From Chloroflexota bacterium (GTDB taxonomy: Bacteria > Chloroflexota > Anaerolineae > DTLA01), in contig JADBJK010000015.1 of the NCBI GenBank assembly GCA_014874485.1, positions 1-48,181 on the forward strand: a stretch of DNA of 48,181 bases, read 5' to 3'. Below, in pieces: positions 15,900-24,127 of the stretch. Below the pieces are notes generated by a model that was not told where the DNA came from, did not search any database, and worked only from the letters and a program-made list of their open reading frames with translations. Numbering within the stretch: the first letter of the stretch is position 1; each line of letters starts with the position of its first letter. The position numbers and the translations under genes were made by a program.

Positions 15900-16023
15900 C
15901 CTACACTTCCCTTGCAAGGATTCGGTTCGGCAGGAGCGGCGCGTTTGGCAGGAACCGATGCCCACTGTGTTGGGCCGCGCGCGCCGCTTCTACCATCTGT
16001 ATTCTATTCCATGCAAGCGCTGC

Positions 16024-16047
16024 CGAATATGACTTTGGTCATATTCG
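16024..16047. promoter_or_regulatory. Perfect inverted-repeat operator of the Fe-S operon
   Basis: CGAATATGAC and GTCATATTCG pair perfectly around TTTG. The site begins about 9 bases downstream of the -10 box on the minus strand, so a bound repressor would block transcription start or clearance. The ATATGAC half-site resembles ArsR/SmtB-type sites more than the IscR consensus; the regulator is unknown. Confidence 0.75.
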
Positions 16048-16055
16048 CGGGGCAA

Positions 16056-16084
16056 ATCCTATCATAAAGTCGGATTTCTGTCAA
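16056..16084 (-). promoter_or_regulatory. Promoter of the iscS-like operon
   Basis: On the minus strand: TTGACA (16079-16084), 17-base spacer, TAGGAT (16056-16061). The predicted start is near 16049, giving a leader of about 150 bases before the ATG at 15899. Confidence 0.7.
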
Positions 16085-16162
16085 AGCAGGGAGATGGGCG
16101 AAGGGATTCGGTTCTGTCTCTTGGCAGGGCGCTATGACTTTACCAGAGGGATTCATTGGTGG

Positions 16163-16532
16163 CGCGTCATTGCGAGGGGCGAAGCCCCGAAGCAATCTCC
16201 GGAGCGCGAGATGGCTTCGCTTCGCTCGCAAGGACAGGCATATGTTGTCATTGCGAGGGGCGCAGTGCCCGAAGAAGTAGGGGCGACTCTCAGAGCCGCC
16301 CCTACAAGTTTACCATTGTCATTCTGAGCGGCGAAGCCGCGAAGAATCTCGTCAGCGAGATGCTTCGCTTCGCTCAGCATGACAGTGGCCTGTCATTCTG
16401 AGCGGCGAAGCCGCGAAGAATCTCGTCAGCGAGATGCTTCGCTTCGCTCAGCATGACAGTGGCCTGTCATTCTGAGCGGCGAAGCCGCGAAGAATCTCGT
16501 CAGCGAGATGCTTCGCTTCGCTCGCAAGGACA
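16163..16532. repeat. Repeat block with three 74-bp tandem units
   Basis: Units starting TGTCATTCTGAGCGGCG lie at 16317, 16391 and 16465, exactly 74 bases apart and nearly identical. Before them are an element at about 16165-16235 and a truncated one at 16247. The truncated element runs into an imperfect palindrome, GTAGGGGCGACTCTCAGAGC then CGCCCCTAC (16277-16305). The whole 15900-16648 interval has no supportable gene. It holds the Fe-S operon promoter at one end and this block at the other. Confidence 0.85.
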
Positions 16533-16534
16533 GG

Positions 16535-16569
16535 CACGTGCGACGCACCTCCGAGATGCGTTGCACGTG
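16535..16569. repeat. Degenerate P1 hairpin copy
   Basis: The left arm CACGTGCGACGCACCT is intact; the right arm reads AGATGCGTTGCACGTG with two changes that weaken pairing. It follows the tandem block directly. A further left-arm fragment (CGTGCGACGCACG) is near 16607. Confidence 0.7.
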
Positions 16570-16648
16570 GCGTCAGCTGAGACGCTTCGCTCGCAATGAC
16601 GTGGCCCGTGCGACGCACGCCTGGGACCGAAACTCGCCACCGCCCCAT

Positions 16649-16677
16649 TTTACGGAACCGCCCCCTCGCGCTATACT
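16649..16677 (+). promoter_or_regulatory. Probable promoter of the PBP gene
   Basis: TTTACG (16649-16654), 17-base spacer, TATACT (16672-16677), about 56 bases upstream of the chosen ATG. Confidence 0.55.
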
Positions 16678-16732
16678 TGTGCCGTATCCGGGAGTGCCTG
16701 AGGCAGGAATCCCGTTCGCATTGGAGATGTGC

Positions 16733-18802
16733 ATGTTCAGGCTGCGCGCGCTCATCCCTGCACTGCTGGCGGCCCTCGTGGCGGTCTCGGCCTGCACACC
16801 CGCGCCGACCCCGCCCGCGACGCCCGCGGCGACCAACGACCCCGCCGAGGTGGTCAGCGCGTTCCTGACCGCCTGGCGCCAGGCGCGCTACTCCGAGATG
16901 TACCGTCTCCTGTCGCCCGACGACCAGGCGGCCTACGCCGAGGACGCCTTCACCACCGCCTACGCTGACTTCGCCAGCGTGGCCAAACTCACCGCCCTGA
17001 ACCCCCAGGTCATCTCGCTCCTCGTGGACAAGGATCAGGCGCGGGCGCGGTTCCGCGTGTCCTACCGCAGCCAGACCGTGGGCGACTTTGAGCGCGAGAA
17101 CGTCCTGGCGCTGGCCCTGGTGGGGGACGCGTGGCGGGTGCGGTGGTCGCCTGCGGCTATCCTCCCGGAGATGCAGCCGGGGGACAAGGTGCACGTCCTC
17201 TACCAGACCTCGGTCAGAGGGAACATCTACGACCGCGCGGGGCACGCGCTGGCGGCCCAGGCCACCTATGTAACCGTGGGCGTCGTCCCTGCCCACATCC
17301 AGGACGAGCGCATCCTGCTGGCCGCGTTGAGCCGCGTCTTCGGGCTGGCACCTGCCGCCATACAGGAGAAGTACAAGAACGCGCCCCGCGGCGATTGGTT
17401 CATGCCCGTTGGCGACATCGCGCCCGAACAGGCCCAGGCGTTCTACGACGACCTGCGCGCCGACCCAGGGATAGAGATGCGCGAGACGTTCCGCCGCGCC
17501 TATCCCGACGGGCCTCTCTTCGCCCACATTGTGGGCTACCTGGGGCAAATCAGCGAAGACGAACTCAAGACCTGGCACATGAAGGGCTACCAGAGCGGGG
17601 ATGTCGTCGGGAAGAGCGGCCTGGAAGCCTGGGCTGAGCCGTACCTGGCAGGGCAGCGCGGCGCGCAACTGGTCGTGCTCACGAAGGAAGGGCAGGTGCG
17701 CGGCATTGTGGCGCAACGCCCCGCCGTGCATTCGCGCAACGTCGTCGTTACCCTCAACACCGCGTTGCAGCAGGCGGCGACCGAGGCGCTCGGCGACCGC
17801 ATCGGCGCTATCGTGGCGCTGGACCCACGCGATGGCTCGGTGCTGGCCCTGGTGAGTTACCCCGCCTTTGACCCCAACGATTTTGCCGCGGGCGTCTCGG
17901 CCTCGGTCTGGAGCGCGCTCACGGGCGATGCCCGCAAGCCCCTGCTCAACCGCACGACGCAGGCGGTGTACCCTGCGGGCTCCATCTTCAAGGTGGTTAC
18001 CATGGCGGCGGCGCTGGAAAACGCGGGGTTTGCCGCCGACAGCACGTTTACGTGCACCGGGGCGTTCTCCGCGTACAACCGCACGTGGAAGTGCTACGGC
18101 GTGCACGGTACGCTGGATTTGGTGCGCGGGCTGACCCAGTCGTGCGACGTGGTCTTCTACACCCTGGGCAAGGCGCTCTACGAGGCCGACGCCAACGCCC
18201 TTTCCAACATGGCGCGCGGGTTCGGCCTGGGCAGGGCGACAGGGATTGACCTGCCCGGCGAGTCGCCCGGCCTGGTGCCCGATGGCGCATGGAAGCAACA
18301 GGCGCGGGGCGAGGCGTGGTACCCCGGCGACGGCATCAACCTCGCCATCGGCCAGGGCGACCTGCTGGTTACGCCGATTCAGATTGCCACGCTGTACGCC
18401 GCCATCGCCAACGGGGGCACGCTGTACCGCCCCCACGTGGTGGCCGAGGTGCCGGCCTGGACCGAGGGCGAGCAGGACATCGTGATCCAACCGGAAGTCA
18501 TCGGGACGCTGCCCGTGTCCGCAGAGCATCTGGCTGCCATACGGCGCGGGCTGGAAGGGGTAACCCAGCCGCCCTACGGAACCTCGTGGCGCGTGTTCCA
18601 GGGGATGCCGATTTCGGTGGCGGGCAAGAGCGGCACCGCCGAGAACATCGTTGAGATACCGCACTCGTGGTGGGTGGGGTACGCGCCGGCCGACAACCCG
18701 GAGATCGTCGTGGCCGCCATTGTGGAGAACGTGGGCGAGGGGAGCCGTTTCGCCGCGCCCATCGTGCGGCAGGTGATGGAAGCCTGGATGCGGTTGAGGT
18801 GA
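16733..18802 (+). CDS. MecA-type class B penicillin-binding lipoprotein (transpeptidase)
   Basis: A 689-residue D,D-transpeptidase that cross-links peptidoglycan. The ATG at 16733 follows GGAG and yields a lipoprotein signal, MFRLRALIPALLAALVAVSAC, with lipobox VSAC (C21). An NTF2-like MecA N-terminal domain spans about 35-145 (EVVSAFLTAWRQARYSEMYR). The PBP dimerisation domain runs to about 350 (GNIYDRAGHALA). The transpeptidase has SxxK in AGSIFKVVT (Ser near 416), SCD near 468 in place of SxN, and KSGT near 630. An Asp at the third position of SxN also occurs in PBP2-type enzymes. It is followed 4 bases later by a small SAF gene. Confidence 0.92.
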   Translation: MFRLRALIPALLAALVAVSACTPAPTPPATPAATNDPAEVVSAFLTAWRQARYSEMYRLLSPDDQAAYAEDAFTTAYADFASVAKLTALNPQVISLLVDKDQARARFRVSYRSQTVGDFERENVLALALVGDAWRVRWSPAAILPEMQPGDKVHVLYQTSVRGNIYDRAGHALAAQATYVTVGVVPAHIQDERILLAALSRVFGLAPAAIQEKYKNAPRGDWFMPVGDIAPEQAQAFYDDLRADPGIEMRETFRRAYPDGPLFAHIVGYLGQISEDELKTWHMKGYQSGDVVGKSGLEAWAEPYLAGQRGAQLVVLTKEGQVRGIVAQRPAVHSRNVVVTLNTALQQAATEALGDRIGAIVALDPRDGSVLALVSYPAFDPNDFAAGVSASVWSALTGDARKPLLNRTTQAVYPAGSIFKVVTMAAALENAGFAADSTFTCTGAFSAYNRTWKCYGVHGTLDLVRGLTQSCDVVFYTLGKALYEADANALSNMARGFGLGRATGIDLPGESPGLVPDGAWKQQARGEAWYPGDGINLAIGQGDLLVTPIQIATLYAAIANGGTLYRPHVVAEVPAWTEGEQDIVIQPEVIGTLPVSAEHLAAIRRGLEGVTQPPYGTSWRVFQGMPISVAGKSGTAENIVEIPHSWWVGYAPADNPEIVVAAIVENVGEGSRFAAPIVRQVMEAWMRLR

Positions 18803-18806
18803 AGCC

Positions 18807-19064
18807 GTGAGAGCAGATACGCTCCAAACGACGCATGCATTGGACAATGTGGTCATGGCCGAGTATGATATTGCGGCAGGCACGTTGGTTCGCGTGCGGC
18901 GCGGCGAGGAGGAAATCGCCGTTGCTGTGGCAGACGACGTGCCTTTCGGGTGCCTGCTGGCGATTCGGGACATCCCGCGGGGCAGGCCGGTCATCCGCGC
19001 GGGCGTGCGGGTTGGCATCGCTGCCGCGCACGTGCGTGCTGGGCAACGGGTGGATCTTCGCTGA
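18807..19064 (+). CDS. Stand-alone SAF-domain protein (UxaA N-terminal type)
   Basis: An 85-residue protein matching the small N-terminal SAF domain of altronate dehydratase and sulfolactate sulfo-lyase: ALDNVVMAEYDIAAGTLVRV, then VPFGCLLAIRDIPRGRPVIR and AAHVRAGQRVDLR. In that family the small domain is usually joined to, or encoded beside, a large catalytic subunit, but none is in this window. The GTG start at 18807 is supported by GAGGTGA overlapping the PBP stop codon, so it is coupled to the PBP gene. Family membership is clear; the role is unknown. Confidence 0.8.
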   Translation: MRADTLQTTHALDNVVMAEYDIAAGTLVRVRRGEEEIAVAVADDVPFGCLLAIRDIPRGRPVIRAGVRVGIAAAHVRAGQRVDLR

Positions 19065-19082
19065 GCGCATGGAGGGCGTCTC

Positions 19083-20000
19083 ATGAGAGCCAACATCGGG
19101 CTGATGGATATCCTCTTCCCCATGTTTGACCTAGTGTTTGATTTCTGGCCCTTTCTCCTGGTCTCGTCGGTCATCAATGCGCGCAGAAATCTCCTGCGCA
19201 CGGCGCTTGCGATCTGGGCGTTCCTGGGGCTGATGCGTTTGGTGCTTGTTTTCAACCCCACTCCCATCACGCAATCGCTGCTCATTCCCGAGCCCCAGAG
19301 CACGGGCTGGTTTCTTGTGGTCGGAGCCGTGCTGGGCCTGGTGCAACTGGGCGTGATCGCGCGGAACGTGCTGCGCGCCCCGGGCGGGAAGTTTGGCCGG
19401 GTCGCGACGGTGGACGATCTGTTGGCGCTGTCTCCCCGCGAGTTTGAGGAGATGGTCGCCGACCTGTACCGCGCGTATGGACACGACGCGAAGCGCACGG
19501 GTTCCCTCGGCGACCATGGAGTGGATGTCCGCGTTCGGGCAGCCAACGGCGAGAAGTGGGTCGTTCAATGCAAGCGCTGGCGCACGCCCGTGGGCGAGCC
19601 CGTCGTCCGCGACTTCTACGGGATGATGCAACATGAGAAGGCGGACAAGGGGGCTATCGTCGCCGTCCGCGGTTTCACGCCGCAAGCGCGAGAATGGGCG
19701 CGCGGCAAGCCCATCATTCTCTACGATGGGAACGAATTCTTGAGGGCGTGGAAGCGCGCCGTGAAACCGGCGGGTTCCACGAAGACAGCGAGCGCGCCTG
19801 CCACGGACGCCGCCCAGCCGTCGCCAACCCCGGCGCTGGCCAGCGACCCGCCGCTGTGTCCGGCATGTGGTGTTCCCATGGTGCTCCGCGTCGCCTCAAC
19901 GGGGGAGCACCGGGGCAAGCCCTTCTACGGTTGCCCCAATTATCCGCGGTGCCGTGAGATCCAGCCGGTTCCAGATCGCCCGGACACATCCGCCAAGTGA
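19083..20000 (+). CDS. Membrane-anchored Mrr-type nuclease with topoisomerase zinc finger
   Basis: A 305-residue protein with three parts. The first 100 residues contain hydrophobic helices (about 9-30, 40-58 and 75-93), suggesting a membrane anchor. Residues 110-225 are an Mrr-like PD-(D/E)xK nuclease (FEEMVADLYRAYGHDAKRTG) with catalytic D148 in GDHGVDV and Q162-x-K164 in VVQCKRW. Residues 258-295 form a topoisomerase I-type C4 zinc finger (CPACGVPM...YGCPNYPRCRE). Mrr-fold proteins cut modified or foreign DNA, but many membrane-linked ones have unknown roles. It lies 18 bases after the SAF gene, on the same transcript by spacing. Confidence 0.87.
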   Translation: MRANIGLMDILFPMFDLVFDFWPFLLVSSVINARRNLLRTALAIWAFLGLMRLVLVFNPTPITQSLLIPEPQSTGWFLVVGAVLGLVQLGVIARNVLRAPGGKFGRVATVDDLLALSPREFEEMVADLYRAYGHDAKRTGSLGDHGVDVRVRAANGEKWVVQCKRWRTPVGEPVVRDFYGMMQHEKADKGAIVAVRGFTPQAREWARGKPIILYDGNEFLRAWKRAVKPAGSTKTASAPATDAAQPSPTPALASDPPLCPACGVPMVLRVASTGEHRGKPFYGCPNYPRCREIQPVPDRPDTSAK

Positions 20001-20021
20001 ATCCCTATTGGAGAGAGTCCT

Positions 20022-21017
20022 ATGTCTAATCCCACTCGCGTGATTCAATATGGCCTGGGGCCCATCGGAAGCGCCATCGCTCGCCACGTTACCGAGCGCG
20101 ACGGCCTTGTGCTCGTTGGGGCTGTGGATGTGGACCCGGCCAAGTCAGGCCGCGATGTGGGCGAGGTCATCGGACTGGGCCGAGAGTTGGGCTTCCCCGT
20201 AACCGCTACCCTGGCCGAGACCCTGGCCCGTACCGATGCCGACGCGGCCCTGCACGCCACCAGTTCCTACTTTGACCGCTTCAAGCCGCAGATTCTGGAA
20301 CTGCTGGATGCCGGCCTGGACGTGGTGTCCACCGCCGAGGAGTTGTCGTTCCCGTGGCTGGCGCACCCGGACGAGGCGCGGGAGATAGACGCAGCGGCCA
20401 AGCGGGCAGGGAAGACGGTCCTCGGCACGGGCGTGAACCCGGGCTTTCTTATGGACTCGTTGCCGCTGTTCCTCACGGCCATCTGCCAGCGCGTGGAGCA
20501 CATTGAGGTCCGGCGGGCGCAGAACGCCTCGCTGCGGCGCGGGCCGTTCCAGGCGAAAATCGGCGCGGGGCTGACCGTGGACGAGTTCCAGGCGCGCATG
20601 GCCGCGGGCCGCATGGGGCACGTGGGCCTGCCCGAGTCCATGGGCATGATCTTCCACACGCTGGGGCGGACGCTGGCACGGTACGAGTCGGCGGTGGAGC
20701 CGGTGGTGGCCGAGCGGCGCGTGGTTACCGAGTTCTTTGACGTGCCGCCCGGCCGGGTCATCGGCCTGAAGCAGACGGCGCGCGGCTTCGCCCCCGAAGG
20801 CGAGTTCGTGGTGCTGACCTTCCTCGCCGCGCTGGACGCCGAGGAGAACTGCGACACGATTCGGATACGCGGCGTTCCCGACCTAGAGGTTACGCTGCGG
20901 GGGACGAACGGAGACGCGGCCACGGTCGCCATCGCCGTCAACGCCATCAAGCGGGTGCGCGAGGCCGAGCCTGGCCTGGCGACCATGCCCGACCTGCCTC
21001 TCATCACCTACGGGTAG
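20022..21017 (+). CDS. Dihydrodipicolinate-reductase-like dehydrogenase (2,4-diaminopentanoate dehydrogenase type)
   Basis: A 331-residue NAD(P)-dependent oxidoreductase. The N-terminal Rossmann fold reads VIQYGLGPIGSAIARHVTER, followed by VDVDPAKSGRDVGEVIG. The DapB-like half contains VLGTGVNPGFLMDSLP and GLKQTARGF. The length and the GxNPGFxMD phrase match the family that includes 2,4-diaminopentanoate dehydrogenase of ornithine fermentation. No other ornithine-degradation gene is in the window, so the substrate is uncertain. The ATG at 20022 follows GGAGAGAG, 21 bases after the nuclease gene. Confidence 0.8.
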   Translation: MSNPTRVIQYGLGPIGSAIARHVTERDGLVLVGAVDVDPAKSGRDVGEVIGLGRELGFPVTATLAETLARTDADAALHATSSYFDRFKPQILELLDAGLDVVSTAEELSFPWLAHPDEAREIDAAAKRAGKTVLGTGVNPGFLMDSLPLFLTAICQRVEHIEVRRAQNASLRRGPFQAKIGAGLTVDEFQARMAAGRMGHVGLPESMGMIFHTLGRTLARYESAVEPVVAERRVVTEFFDVPPGRVIGLKQTARGFAPEGEFVVLTFLAALDAEENCDTIRIRGVPDLEVTLRGTNGDAATVAIAVNAIKRVREAEPGLATMPDLPLITYG

Positions 21018-21801
21018 CCGAGGCCCGCAGTCGGCAACAGACCTCATAGTGGGCGCGGCGTGCCCGCCCAACGCGAAGCCATCGTGCAGGGTTCGTAGGG
21101 GTGCAGCGCGCTGCGTCCCTACACGTGGCGGGGGTTTAGCCCCGCGCTGTGCCGCCCACAGTTGCCCGAGGCTGAAGCCGTCGGGCTGAAGGGGCGAAGC
21201 CCTACGGGCTACCCCAGCCCCGAAGGGGCTTGGCTTGTTCAGCGCGGGGGTTCAGCCCCGCGCGGTGCCCACAGTCGCCCGACGCTAAAGCATCGGGCTG
21301 AAAGGGCGAAGCCCTGCGGGCTGGTGCGAGTGCGCGGCTTCCCCTTCGTGTCTTTCGCGGCCTTTCGCGGCGTTCGTGATCCAGACGCCCCTCACCCTGG
21401 CCCTCTCCCCGCGGGAGAGGGAACGCGGCGTGCCCGCCCAACGCGAGGCCGTCGGGCTGAAGGGGCGAAGCCCTACGGGCTACCCCAGCCCCGAAGGGGC
21501 TTGGCTTGTTCAGCGCGGGGGTTCAGCCCCGCGCGGTGCCCACAGTCGCCCGAGGCTGAAGCCGTCGGGCTGAAGGGGCGAAGCCCTAGCGGGCTGGTGC
21601 GGACGCGCGGGCCCCTTTCGCGTCCTTCGTGGCTTTTCGCGGCGTTCGCGGTCCAAACGCCCCTCACCCTGGCCCTCTCCCGGCGGGAGAGGGAACGCGT
21701 GGGCCCCTTTCGCGTCCTTCGCGGCCTTTCGCGGCGTTCGCGGTCCAAACACCCCTCACCCTGGCCCTCTCCCCGCGGGCGAGGGAACGCGGCCCGCGCG
21801 C
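21018..21801. repeat. Modular GC-rich repeat field
   Basis: No supportable gene. Three module types recur. (a) GTCGGGCTGAAGGGGCGAAG with the downstream CCCCAGCCCCGAAGGGGCTT and CGGGGGTTCAGCCCCGCGC hairpins, at about 21178-21290 and 21448-21555 (270 bases apart), with a partial third after 21562. (b) CCTCACCCTGGCCCTCTCCC with GAGAGGG, at about 21386, 21658 and 21750. (c) CTTTCGCGGCGTTCG tracts between them. Modules (a) and (c) reappear, (c) in inverse orientation, in the tandem array at 47821-48181. Confidence 0.8.
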
Positions 21802-23535
21802 CTACAATCGCGCGATCTCGGCCTCCAGCCGCGCCATAGTCTCGGCGATGAGGCCCAGTTCCTGGCGGGTCTTGGTCAGGTGGTCGTGCTCGGAGCGGAT
21901 GAAGCGCGTGTACGGTTCAATGGCCTCTTCCAGTTTGGACAGGCTTCGGTCCAGTTCGCGGTCAAACTGCCCCGTGAGGGCGGCCATGAGTTTCTCGCGC
22001 AGGGCGGCGATCTTGGCGCGCAATTCGTCCTTGGCCTTGCGTCGGCGAGCGGGGATCACGAACAGGCCCAGGGCCGCCAGCGCCGTCGCCGCCACCACGC
22101 CCGTTACATCCAACGCGGTGGTGGAGAACACGGCCGTGAGCACCGCCCCCAGGCCGATGGCGCCCACTTCCACCAGCGCCGTCGTCGCCACGGCCGTCCG
22201 CACCGAATCGGCCACCTGCTCGGCTTCGGCGCGGCGGTCGTAGGTCTCAATGGTGCGCTGGGTCTCCCGCCACACGGTCTGGAGCAGGCGGTCGCGGTCG
22301 TAGTCAAACGTCCCGCCGACCTGGCCCACGATGCGATCCGCGTGGACGGCGCGCCGCTCTGCGAGATGATCCATCACCCCCTGCCACTGCCGCAGGTTCT
22401 TCGCCACCAGCCAGTCAATGACCTCAATCACGCGCCGCTCTATGGTCTGGGGCACGTCGCCCACGACCTCGCGCTCAAACTCGGCCTGCAGGCGGCTCTT
22501 GTTGATGAGGTCAAAGATGCGGGCCAGCCGTATGGTCTCGTCAAAGTAGGCCATCCCGCGATTCTCAAACTCGTGCAGGACGTTCTCCACATCGGCCAGG
22601 CGGAAGCGGAAGTCACGCCGCATGTCCTCGCGGTACGCCTGCATCTGGCGGTAGATGTCCTCCACAGCCGCGATGTCGTCCTTGAGCAACGCCAGGCGGC
22701 CGTCAATGGTCCCCAGGGCCGTGGCGATGAGCCGCTGGCCCACCTTGAGCGGGTTGCTGAACTTCAGGCGGATGCGCTCCTTCTCGTCCAGCGTGTCCAC
22801 AATGTACTTCTCTAGAGCGGCGAAGCGGCTGCGCTCCAGCAGCGTTGCGTCGCCCGTCTGTTTCGCGCGGAAGGCTTGCTTGGCCGAGACGGGGAAGACC
22901 TCGGGCGTGAAGCCTAGCAAGGCGCGGGCGTTCTCCGTGATGAAGGTCTCTATCTCTTGCACCTGGCCGTCCGATTCCAGGATGTCTATCTTGTTGAGGA
23001 TGACGACGACCTTCTTGCCCCAGTTGCGGATGCGTTCCAGGAACGCGCGCTCGCTTTCGGTGAAGGGGCGGTCGGCGGAGGTTACGAACAGCACCATGTC
23101 GGCACGGGGGACGAACTCCTCGGTGATGGCCTCGTGCTCGCGCTGGATGGCGTTGGTGCCGGGCGTGTCCACGATGTTGATTTCCTGCAGCAGGTCCAGC
23201 GGCGCGGTGATGACATCCAGCGCCGCGCCCTGGGCCGTGCGGCTGACCTCCGTGCCGTACTTCAGGAGGTTGATGCGCGTGGTCGTGGGGGTTACGCCCT
23301 CCTCCAGCACGGGCTGGGCCAGCAGAGCATTGATGAAGGCACTCTTGCCCGAGTTGAACTCCCCGACCACCACCAGCAGGAACAATTCATCCAGCGTGCG
23401 GATGGACTGCTCCAGCCTCTCCTGGTCTTTCGCATCCAGGCCGAAGCGGGCCAGCGCCACCTGAAGGTTGCCAAGTGCCCGGCGCTCCTCGGCCAGGATG
23501 CGGGACTGGGTCTTGTCCAGAATGCGGCGTAGCAT
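21802..23535 (-). CDS. Dynamin-family GTPase
   Basis: A 577-residue bacterial dynamin-like GTPase, a class that reshapes or repairs membranes. The GTPase domain has the P-loop GEFNSGKSAFINALL (near 65), the switch threonines in GVTPTTTRINLL, DTPGTN, and NKIDIL in the specificity loop. Long helical stretches follow. A hydrophobic hairpin near residues 440-485 (ALVEVGAIGLGAVLTAVFST and VAATALAALGLFVIP) probably inserts into membrane. A coiled-coil tail ends the protein. The ATG at 23535 follows GGAGGT and gives MLRRILDKTQ; the upstream extension has no such site. Bacterial dynamins often come as adjacent pairs, but only one is here. Confidence 0.9.
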   Translation of the reverse strand: MLRRILDKTQSRILAEERRALGNLQVALARFGLDAKDQERLEQSIRTLDELFLLVVVGEFNSGKSAFINALLAQPVLEEGVTPTTTRINLLKYGTEVSRTAQGAALDVITAPLDLLQEINIVDTPGTNAIQREHEAITEEFVPRADMVLFVTSADRPFTESERAFLERIRNWGKKVVVILNKIDILESDGQVQEIETFITENARALLGFTPEVFPVSAKQAFRAKQTGDATLLERSRFAALEKYIVDTLDEKERIRLKFSNPLKVGQRLIATALGTIDGRLALLKDDIAAVEDIYRQMQAYREDMRRDFRFRLADVENVLHEFENRGMAYFDETIRLARIFDLINKSRLQAEFEREVVGDVPQTIERRVIEVIDWLVAKNLRQWQGVMDHLAERRAVHADRIVGQVGGTFDYDRDRLLQTVWRETQRTIETYDRRAEAEQVADSVRTAVATTALVEVGAIGLGAVLTAVFSTTALDVTGVVAATALAALGLFVIPARRRKAKDELRAKIAALREKLMAALTGQFDRELDRSLSKLEEAIEPYTRFIRSEHDHLTKTRQELGLIAETMARLEAEIARL

Positions 23536-23664
23536 GGGACCTCCGATGTGCGTCGTTTCGCCCTGCATACTAGCGGAAGACGAGCCCGGCGTCAAGGCCG
23601 AGTTTGCCGCAGGGCAGCGCGTCGGTTATCATCGGGCAACATTCACGGACGCTGGTGGAGGCCG

Positions 23665-24003
23665 ATGGAGAGCAAACGCCTGGCGCGCGAGCGCAAGACG
23701 GTGGCAGCGATGATCCGCATCTACTGCCGGGGGCAACACGGCACCCGCGCCGGCCTGTGCGCCGAGTGCGGGGAGTTGCTGGCCTACGCCCAAGAGCGGC
23801 TGGAGCGGTGCCGGTTCGGCGCGGACAAGCCGACGTGCGCCAACTGCCCCGTGCACTGCTACAGGCCCGCCATGCGCGAGCGAATCCGCGCCGTGATGCG
23901 CTACGCCGGCCCGCGCATGTCCTACCGCCATCCCGTCCTCACACTGTATCACTTTCTGGATGGCCGCAGGAAGGGACCAGAGAAGAGGCAGAACGGCGAA
24001 TAA
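23665..24003 (+). CDS. YgbA-type cysteine-rich protein (nitrous-oxide-stimulated promoter family)
   Basis: A 112-residue protein of the YgbA_NO family. It starts MESKRLARERKTVAAMIRIYC, then has CAECGELLAYAQERLERCRFG, a cysteine group TCANCPVHCYRP, and MREIRAVMRYAGPRM-like basic sequence (RERIRAVMRYAGPRM here). Seven cysteines suggest metal or Fe-S binding. In enterobacteria ygbA is under the NO-sensing repressor NsrR, and its molecular role is not settled. The ATG at 23665 gives the family N-terminus. It stands alone between the minus-strand dynamin and the restriction-modification island. Confidence 0.85.
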   Translation: MESKRLARERKTVAAMIRIYCRGQHGTRAGLCAECGELLAYAQERLERCRFGADKPTCANCPVHCYRPAMRERIRAVMRYAGPRMSYRHPVLTLYHFLDGRRKGPEKRQNGE

Positions 24004-24127
24004 CAGGAGGCGGGTTCCTCGTACCTGCCTCGCTACCCCAGAGACGTGCTGCGGCTGGAGATAGGCTCCGTGCTCTGCGTATTCTTTCTATAGGATCCTC
24101 GTCAGGCCGGATAGACCGCCAGCGCTA

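Noticed and set aside
16448-19546. A 1032-residue minus-strand frame opposite the PBP, SAF and Mrr genes
   Set aside because: It crosses three well-supported plus-strand genes and begins in intergenic repeats; there are no motifs.
21162-21839. A 225-residue plus-strand frame over the 21 kb repeat field
   Set aside because: It is made entirely of translated repeat modules (the same residues recur twice) and runs into the dynamin gene.
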